Source: an uncultured Opitutales bacterium (lineage in GTDB: Bacteria > Verrucomicrobiota > Verrucomicrobiia > Opitutales > UBA2995). Taken from it: a stretch of 5,080 nt of DNA. How positions within the stretch are numbered: position 1 is the stretch's first letter; every line of letters begins with the position of its first letter. The notes beneath the pieces are model-generated. The model saw nothing but the letters and a program-made list of their open reading frames with translations, had not been told where the DNA came from and did no database searches. Location of the stretch: the NCBI GenBank assembly GCA_937920335.1, contig CALGUT010000744.1, forward strand, positions 1-5,080, read 5' to 3'. Positions 1 through 5,080 of the stretch are shown here, piece after piece. A program made the translations under genes and the position numbers.

Positions 1-29
1 CATTGAGCGCTGCTAAAATCAGCAGGCGT
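1..29 (-). other. Start of the next interdomain linker, TPADF motif, cut by the window edge
   Basis: Nine complete codons after PCP2 read TPADFSSAQ (1684-1692), followed by two bases (TG) of a split codon. A TPxDF element occurs in NRPS linkers next to condensation-like domains, from memory most often followed by a short acidic LSQ-type helix. The stretch is too short to say whether an epimerization, condensation or terminal domain follows. It does show that the protein does not end at PCP2 within this window. Confidence 0.4.
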
Positions 30-3000
30 GAGTGTTTCTAGTGTAGGAGATTTAAAGAGATCTGTCACGGATATCTGAATACCAGCTAGCTTGGCTCTTG
101 ATACCATACTGATCGCCAAAATTGAGTCCCCGCCGAGCTCGAAAAAATTATCGGTTCTACTTATCGACGGTATGCCAAGTACTTGGCACCATATATCATG
201 AAGTTGCTTTAGAGTGCTACCTTCGGGCATCTCGTTGTTGGAAGGTTCCTTATCCACTGGGTTATCTATCGGTAAACGACTTAAAGCAGGACGATCGATT
301 TTACCGGTGGAAGTGGTCGGAAGTCTTTCTAATAGAATCCAACGGGTAGGGACCATATAGCTTGGAAGCCTATCTGAAACTTGTGCTACGAGTTCCTGTT
401 CATTTAGGTCGTTGGTGCCTTTTCGGAACGCAACGAAGGCGGCCAAGAATGAATGGGTACTCGCTGCGCCTTCACCGGCTTGATCCAGGCTTCTCTTTTT
501 TATTATTACGGCGACGGACTCGACTTGGGGAATCGATTCGAGTGCGGCTTCAATTTCTCCTGGCTCTATTCTATACCCACGGATCTTTACCTGATCGTCG
601 AGTCGTCCGGTAAATTCAAGAATTCCCTCGGATTGCCACCTTCCCAAATCACCTGTTCTGTAGATTCTTTCTTCGGGTAATGTATTGACGTTTGGTTTTA
701 GGAAGCGCTCGTCAGTTAGCTGTGGGAGATTATGATATCCATTGGTTAGTCCTTCCCCTGCGATAGCGATCTCACCAAATGCTCCTGCCGGTAGTAGATT
801 GAGGTGGTTGTCTACTATATAGACTCGGCTGTTTGGAATGGGTCTTCCGATAGGAATTCTTTCGCTCGCCAAGTAGTTGGTAATGTCAATTGCAGTACAC
901 CATACAGTTCCTTCGGTAGGTCCATACTCATTGAATAGTCTCACTCCTGGCAGTGTGTTTCTAAGTTTTCCTGGAAGTGAACTAGAACAGGTTTCACCAG
1001 CGACGATGACCGTCCCGAGTGAGTGCTCTTTCCCCTCGAGAAAAGGGAGTAAGCCATTAAGAACTGACGGTAAGCATAGGAAATGGGTAATGGATTCTTC
1101 TATCAGTAGATCGGCTAGAAGTTTAGGATCTTTTTCAATTCCCGCTGCTGGCAGTACGAGCGTTCCTCCTTGGGTGAGTGTCCAGAAAATTCCAGCGATC
1201 GAGCTGTCGAAAATAGGGGGTGAAAGTAGTAGAAACCGTTCTGGATAATCGCCGTAGACTTCGTTTCTGGCAAGGGTTGAGGAGACTGCATTCTTTTGAG
1301 AAACGAGTACACCCTTTGGCCTCCCAGTTGAGCCAGACGTATAGATCATGTAGGCCAGATCCTCAGGCTTGGTCTTAACTGGTGATACGGGAGAAGAGAG
1401 CGTCGCTGTCTCCTGGCGTAGTGTTATTTTTCGAATTTCAATTTCCGGTGCGAGTGATTGAAGTTGTTGCTTGGTTTCATCGTTGCTGACTAAAATCAGA
1501 TCAACTCCGGAGTCTTCGATGACCCACGATAGTCTTGATACGGGCCATGAGGAATCTAACGGTACATAGGCTGCCCGGGATCGGATGGTGGCAAGAATGG
1601 CAACAAAGAGCTCGGGTTCACGGTCGAAGCATACTCCTATCTTCCGGTTTCCTATTGCTGGGTTGTAAATGGAGTCACATAGCTGCTCAGCTTGTTGATT
1701 GAGAGACTGAAAACTGAGCTTCGTATTTTGGTACTGAACCGCGATATCTGAAGGTTTATTAGAAGCTACTGCATGGATTAAGCTGGCAAGCGTCGAACCA
1801 GTTGGAGAATCGAATGCTCCTCCATTTGACCAGTTTAGCTGGTTGGAGCGATCCCTGTTGCTGATCGAGTCGATCGCCTCTAATGGTTCAGTTGGGGACT
1901 CTTTTAAGCGAGTTAGGAAACTCACAAAGTCTTCCAGCCAGCAAGCGATCGTATGTTCGTTGAAAAGCGCTGTCTTATATTCCAACTTAAACTCAAACCC
2001 TTGATCTGTTTCATTTACGAAAAGAGTTAAATCAAATTTCGCAGATTCCGGGTCGGAGTTTATAACCTCTGTAGTCACACCCTCGAATTGCGGCCCCTCT
2101 GATGGTTTTCCATTCATAACTAACATGACCTGGAAAATGGGTGATACGGATTGAGAACGATCCGACTGGATGTGATCCACCAATTTGTCGAATGGGAGGT
2201 CGGCGTGTCTATAAATCTCCAGAGTCTGAGCCCTGGCCTCAATTACGAGGTCTTTGAATGTTGATTTGCTGGAGAAACGAGTCCGGAAAGGAAGTGAGTT
2301 TATTAAGAAGCCTACGGTGGACTCCAATCCTGGTTGATTTCTTAAGGATAAGGGTGCGCCAATGACAATGTCTTCCGATTGGCTCAGCTTGCCCAAGAAC
2401 AGCGACCAAGCGACTTGGAATCCCATGAACTGGGTTGCATCAAGACTACGCAGGAGCTTGGAAAATCCGAGCGAATCTTCTGCGGATAATCGTGCGACTG
2501 ATCGAGTGCCACGAAAATTGATTTTAGATTCGTTTGGATAATCGGTGGGTAGTTTTAACAGTGGAGGGGCTTCTTTGAGATAATCCTCCCACCATTCCAA
2601 GTGTCCAGCGATGTTCTGTTGATAGTGGGGGCTTCTTTCCCAGATGGAGAAATCCCCAATTTGAAGATGTGGATTCTCTGTTTCGCTGCTAACTATTTCA
2701 GAACTCTTTTCGATAGTTCGATATAGAATCTCTTCTACGGCTTCATCGGCTATAATATGATGGAGCGATAGACTCAGGAAAATACAGTCGTCTGAAAAAG
2801 AGGTAATACGAGCGCTAAATAAAGGTCCAGTTTCGAGGTCAAATTTTTTCGTCCATGCGCCTTTCAGGATTCGATCGAATTGGGCTGAGCTACTGTTTTC
2901 TGTGACTGTTTCTTGAATTAAGTAGTCGGAAACCGTAATGTTCTGGTCGGCAATTATTTGGACCGGTTCGTGGTTATGAAGCTTAAACGTCGTTCTTAGA

Positions 3001-5080
3001 GCTTCGTGAGTCTTGATGGTATGGATTAGGCCATCGACCAAGTGATCGAGCTGCAGTGAGCCTTTGAAAACGACTCCATACGCGATGTTGTAACCGACTC
3101 TTGAGTCGTCTATTTCATGCAGGTACCACATGCGCCTTTGGCCCCAAGAAACGGGCAATGGGCTAGGGTATTCCGTGTGTTTGATTTGGCTCTTGGATTC
3201 TTCCCTTCGCGTGTTTTCTAAGATCTTCTCAAGCACTCCGTCAAAAGTAGGATCTTGAAGGAATTCTGGAAGACTCAGGCTGACCTTAAGCGTTTTTCTG
3301 ATTCTTCCAAGGATCTTAATTACGAGGAGCGAGTGGCCTCCTTGTTCAAAGAAGCCCCCGGTTCGATCAATGTGATCGACTTCTAGTACTTCGCAGAAAA
3401 TAGAATGAAGAAGCTCTGAAACGGGATCGGAAAACTCAACGGATCTGTTATCTGTTGACGATTTCACTAAGCTAGTCGTCGGTTCGGGCAGAGCTTTTCT
3501 ATCCATCTTTCCTGACTGTGAAAGTGGAAACTCGTCCAGGTGAATAAAGAAGGATGGAATTAATTGTTCAGGAAGCCTCTTCTTGATAAAACTCCGCAGC
3601 TCAGATTCACCTATTTCACCAGGCCTCATTGTAGTGGTGAAGTAAGCAATCAAAATTGGGGAATCGGCAGTTTGCTTTTTGGCTATGACGACTACTTTGG
3701 TGACTCCTTCGAACTCTAGGATCGCTGATTCAATTTCTCCGAGTTCGATGCGGACGCCTCTTATCTTTACCTGGAAATCGTTTCTGCCTAGGTATTCGAT
3801 GTTGCCATCGGGAATCCACCGACCGAGATCACCCGTTTTGTAGAGCTTCTCCTCGTCGTTCTGGGAAAATGGATTCCTGATGAAGGATTCTGAGGTGAGG
3901 TCGTGGCGGTTCATATATCCGCGACCGACCTGCACGCCTCCGATATAGATATCGCCTGAGTATCCTATCGGCATTGGATTGAGGTGCGTGTCGAGGACAT
4001 AGAGCTGTGTATTCCAAACGGGGGCACCGATCGGAACGGTGTCACCAGTGCCGAGTTTAGAACAATCGAAATAGGTCACATCGACTGCCGCTTCGGTAGG
4101 GCCATAAAGGTTGTGAAGACCGACCTGAAAGGGGGTCCCAACGAGGTGCTTGAATGCTATAACGGCAGACGTCGCCAATGCTTCTCCGCTGCAGTATACA
4201 TTTCTCAAGCTTGTTAGTGAATCTTCGAGCTCGAAGGCTGAAACGTAATTCAGAAATCCATCCAGCATAGAGGGAACAAAGTGAATGTGATTTACCTCGT
4301 GAACTTTGATTAACCTCACCAATTCGGCCGGGTCTTTTTCAGCTGCTGGTGGTGCGATGCTTAGTTTGGCTCCCACGAAGGACCATAAGAATAGTTCGTG
4401 TACCGAAACATCGAATGTGATCGGAGTTTTCAGAAGTTGTACTTCGGAATCTGAGAAACCGTAATTAGAAGCCATCCACTCGAGTCGATTACAAATTGAC
4501 CTGTGTTCGATCATCGCGCCCTTGGGCTTTCCGGTGGAGCCTGATGTGTAGATGACGTAAGCCAAGTCAGAAGGATGGGTGTTGTCTTCTATATTTCCAG
4601 GTGCCTGTTGTTGAGCCAGATGGGTCAGGTCAAGCGTTAATAGTTCTTCGCCCTTGGGTGTTTTTATATCTGGATCGATGAGCGCGAGTTTTGCTTCGCT
4701 GTTTGCAATGAAATATTGGATACGATCATCCGGAAGATCAGGATCTATTGGAAGGTAAGCTCCGCCAGCCTTAAGCACGCCAAACAGCGCAACCGGTAGA
4801 TATAGAGATCTACGTGCGACGACAGCTACCACTTGATTGGGTTTAACTCCTTTCTGCTGCAAAGCGTATGCTACGTTATTGGACTGAGTATTGAGTTCTC
4901 CGTAGGAAAGTCTGCTAGTTCCAAACTCGAGAGCGATAGTATCTGGCTGAGTTTTAGCAAAATGTACAAGCTTATCATGAAGTCTTTGAGACGAAGATAA
5001 CGGGTGAAGGGTTTCGTTGAATTGCTCTAGTACCTGGTGTCTATGTGCTTCACTTAGTATCGGGAGATCTTTTACAGGCG
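1..5080 (-). CDS. Nonribosomal peptide synthetase, internal fragment, (C)-A-PCP-C-A-PCP, both ends outside the window
   Basis: Large multimodular enzyme that activates amino acids as aminoacyl-AMP, holds them as thioesters on phosphopantetheine arms and condenses them into a peptide without ribosomes. The minus frame starting at 5078 stays open for 1692 codons. Independent landmarks all sit in this same frame: the two TSGSTG loops, the HH motif of the C domain and the GGDS carrier serine. So there is no frameshift or internal stop. Domain order is C tail, A1, PCP1, C, A2, PCP2, then the first residues of whatever follows. No methyltransferase is inserted between the A8 and A9 motifs of either A domain, and no complete epimerization, cyclization or thioesterase domain lies in the window. 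Predicted substrates are Ser-like (A1) and His-like (A2). Start, stop and regulation lie outside. The class is certain; product and gene name are unknown. Confidence 0.97.
30..227 (-). other. Peptidyl carrier domain PCP2, GGDS type
   Basis: Carrier for the A2 amino acid, residues about 1618-1683. The attachment motif is NFFELGGDSILAIS (1644-1657). Ser1652, codon TCA at 125..123, is the phosphopantetheine site. It has Asp rather than His before the serine, and the helix after it reads MVSRAKLAGIQISVTDLF. The GGDS form with a VSRA helix is the established signature of carriers paired with epimerization domains, unlike the GGHS of PCP1. GGDS also occurs before some dual C/E and terminal domains, so the partner remains a prediction. 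Confidence 0.93.
264..1805 (-). other. Adenylation domain A2, histidine-like pocket code
   Basis: Activates the second amino acid and loads PCP2; residues about 1092-1605. Motifs are A1 LSFQSLN (1121-1127), a divergent A2 IRSRAAYVPLDSSWP (1165-1179), A3 YTSGSTGRPKG (1246-1256), A4 FDSS (1290-1293), A5 NEYGPTE (1383-1389), A6 GEIAIAGEGLTNGY (1435-1448), A7 YRTGDL (1473-1478), A8 GRLDDQVKIRG through GEIE (1491-1510), A9 LPSYMVPTRW (1571-1580), A10 STGKIDR (1590-1596) with catalytic K1593. Pocket residues by hand alignment are D1291 S1292 A1295 L1334 I1358 A1360 E1384 V1392 W1393 K1593, i.e. DSALIAEVWK. The closest code I recall is the bacitracin histidine module (DSELTAEVCK), matching at seven of ten positions. 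Histidine is therefore a moderate-confidence guess. Compared with A1 there are about nine extra residues between A8 and A9. The domain is certain. Confidence 0.93.
1869..3170 (-). other. Condensation domain between module 1 and module 2
   Basis: Forms the peptide bond between the chain on PCP1 and the amino acid on PCP2. Motifs are C1 SWGQRRMWYL (644-653), C2 THEALRTTF (690-698), C3 HHIIADE (773-779), C4-like GDFSIWER (808-815), C5 IGAPLSLRN (906-914) with VGFLINSLPFR (922-932), C6 HADLPFDKL (958-966), and C7 SPIFQVMLVMN (979-989). The catalytic second His (H774) and Asp778 are present, so activity is plausible. The invariant-type Gly after the Asp is Glu779, and the following W of the common DGWS is also absent. 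Only about 35 residues separate the HH motif from the C4 motif, a little short for the family. There is no DxxxxD, so it is not a heterocyclization domain. No E domain precedes it, so an L-donor (LCL) type is the default, but I cannot prove the subtype. Confidence 0.92.
2742..2762 (-). other. Active-site motif HHIIADE of the C domain, Gly replaced by Glu
   Basis: Codons CAT CAT ATT ATA GCC GAT GAA encode residues 773-779. The family signature is HHxxxDG: the second His lies at the catalytic centre, the Asp is structural, and the Gly is strongly conserved. Here only the Gly is changed. The frame around it is intact and both flanks are normal C-domain sequence, so this is a real coding difference in this window rather than a frame error. 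Confidence 0.85.
3204..3422 (-). other. Peptidyl carrier domain PCP1 (thiolation domain)
   Basis: Four-helix carrier, residues about 553-625, that holds the A1-selected amino acid and then the growing chain. The phosphopantetheine attachment motif is GGFFEQGGHSLL (574-585). Ser583, codon TCG at 3332..3330, is the residue a phosphopantetheinyl transferase would modify. The usual LGGHSL reads QGGHSL here, a mild change next to an intact GGHS core. The GGHS type is the one normally used by carriers that feed an ordinary condensation domain, which fits the C domain that follows after about a dozen residues. Confidence 0.93.
3489..5003 (-). other. Adenylation domain A1, serine-like pocket code with an atypical third residue
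   Basis: Selects an amino acid, activates it with ATP and loads it onto PCP1. Core motifs are in order: A1 LSYGEL (57-62), A2 LKAGGAYLPIDP (102-113), A3 YTSGSTGKPKG (177-187), A4 FDVS (222-225), A5 NLYGPTE (323-329), A6 GDIYIGGVQVGRGY (375-388), A7 YKTGDL (413-418), A8 GRNDFQVKIRG through GEIE (431-450), A9 LPEQLIPSFF (502-511), A10 SGKMDR (522-527). K524 is the catalytic lysine, so the domain looks active. Hand alignment to GrsA gives pocket residues D223 V224 H227 H266 Y295 S297 L324 V332 D333 K524, i.e. DVHHYSLVDK. Known serine domains read DVWHxSLxDK (EntF: DVWHFSLVDK), so serine is the best guess. The His in place of Trp at GrsA position 239 could shift specificity. The domain is certain; the substrate is a prediction. 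Confidence 0.93.
5004..5080 (-). other. C-terminal tail of an upstream condensation domain and C-A linker
   Basis: Residues 1 to about 25 contain LPILSEAHRHQVLEQFNET. This is the conserved stretch that leaves a condensation domain and leads into the adenylation domain in canonical modules (family pattern LPLLxxxERxxLLxxWNxT). It shows that A1 is not an initiation domain: a condensation domain lies just beyond the high-coordinate edge, and the protein already carries an upstream donor or a C-starter. The body of that C domain is not visible, so its type cannot be judged. Confidence 0.8.

Noticed and set aside
122..680. Three short plus-strand open frames opposite the end of A2 and PCP2
   Set aside because: Antisense to conserved A7-A10 and carrier motifs, with no ribosome binding site pattern I could trust.
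877..1248. Plus-strand open frame of 123 codons
   Set aside because: Lies entirely antisense to A2, with no recognisable motifs and composition typical of a reverse-complement shadow. The minus frame here carries conserved A3-A5 adenylation motifs.
1115..1312. Minus-strand open frame of 65 codons in a second frame
   Set aside because: Overlaps A2 in a different frame. The main frame holds FDSS and flanking pocket residues, so this is a frame shadow.
1861..1960. Frequent CGATCG, suggesting the cyanobacterial HIP1 octamer
   Set aside because: I saw only near matches (for example GCGATCGT and TCGATCGC), no exact GCGATCGC, so this does not support a cyanobacterial assignment.
1869..3170. Heterocyclization domain instead of condensation
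   Set aside because: Cyclization domains have DxxxxD in place of HHxxxDG; here both His residues are present.
3829..4217. Overlapping short open frames on both strands within A1
   Set aside because: They coincide with the GC-richer block, where stops are rarer, and show no protein family features. The NRPS frame explains the sequence.
1300..4560. Recent module duplication as the origin of the two A domains
   Set aside because: The TSGSTG regions are similar as protein but differ at most wobble positions, pocket residues and loop lengths differ, so they are ancient paralogues at best.
1..5080. RNA genes, CRISPR arrays, insertion sequences, promoters or terminators
   Set aside because: No arrays of repeats, transposase motifs, tRNA-like folds or U-tract hairpins stood out, and the complete window is explained by coding sequence. 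A weak structured RNA element inside the gene could escape reading by eye.

Overview
The whole window lies inside one gene on the minus strand: a nonribosomal peptide synthetase (NRPS). A single frame stays open from the high-coordinate edge to the low-coordinate edge. It gives 1692 complete codons without a stop, plus two bases of a split codon at each end. Neither the start nor the stop of the gene is present, so no promoter, ribosome binding site or terminator is expected here, and I saw none. Residue numbers below count from the first complete codon (5078..5076).

Reading along the protein (high to low coordinates), the layout is: tail of an upstream condensation (C) domain and its linker (5004..5080); adenylation domain A1 (3489..5003); carrier domain PCP1 (3204..3422); a full C domain (1869..3170); adenylation domain A2 (264..1805); carrier domain PCP2 (30..227); and a short start of the next linker or domain (1..29). 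This makes one nearly complete module, (C)-A-PCP, followed by a C-A-PCP module that continues out of the window.

By hand alignment to the GrsA substrate pocket, A1 reads D-V-H-H-Y-S-L-V-D-K. This resembles the serine code except for His in place of the usual Trp at the third position. A2 reads D-S-A-L-I-A-E-V-W-K, closest among codes I remember to histidine. PCP2 carries the GGDS form of the carrier motif, typical of carriers that feed an epimerization domain, so the next domain may be an E domain. The inferred assembly step is ...-Ser-(D-?)His-..., with the C domain joining the Ser-loaded chain on PCP1 to the amino acid on PCP2. The product is unknown to me.

Organism: bacterial NRPS architecture, with GC in the mid-40s to about 50% on lines I counted. 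AGA, CGA, ATA and CTA codons are used freely, unlike enterics, pseudomonads or high-GC actinomycetes. I cannot name the phylum. The most notable signals are the atypical pocket residue in A1, an HHxxxDG motif altered to HHIIADE in the C domain, a GC-richer block covering part of A1 that could mark subdomain exchange, and the GGDS carrier that predicts the next domain.
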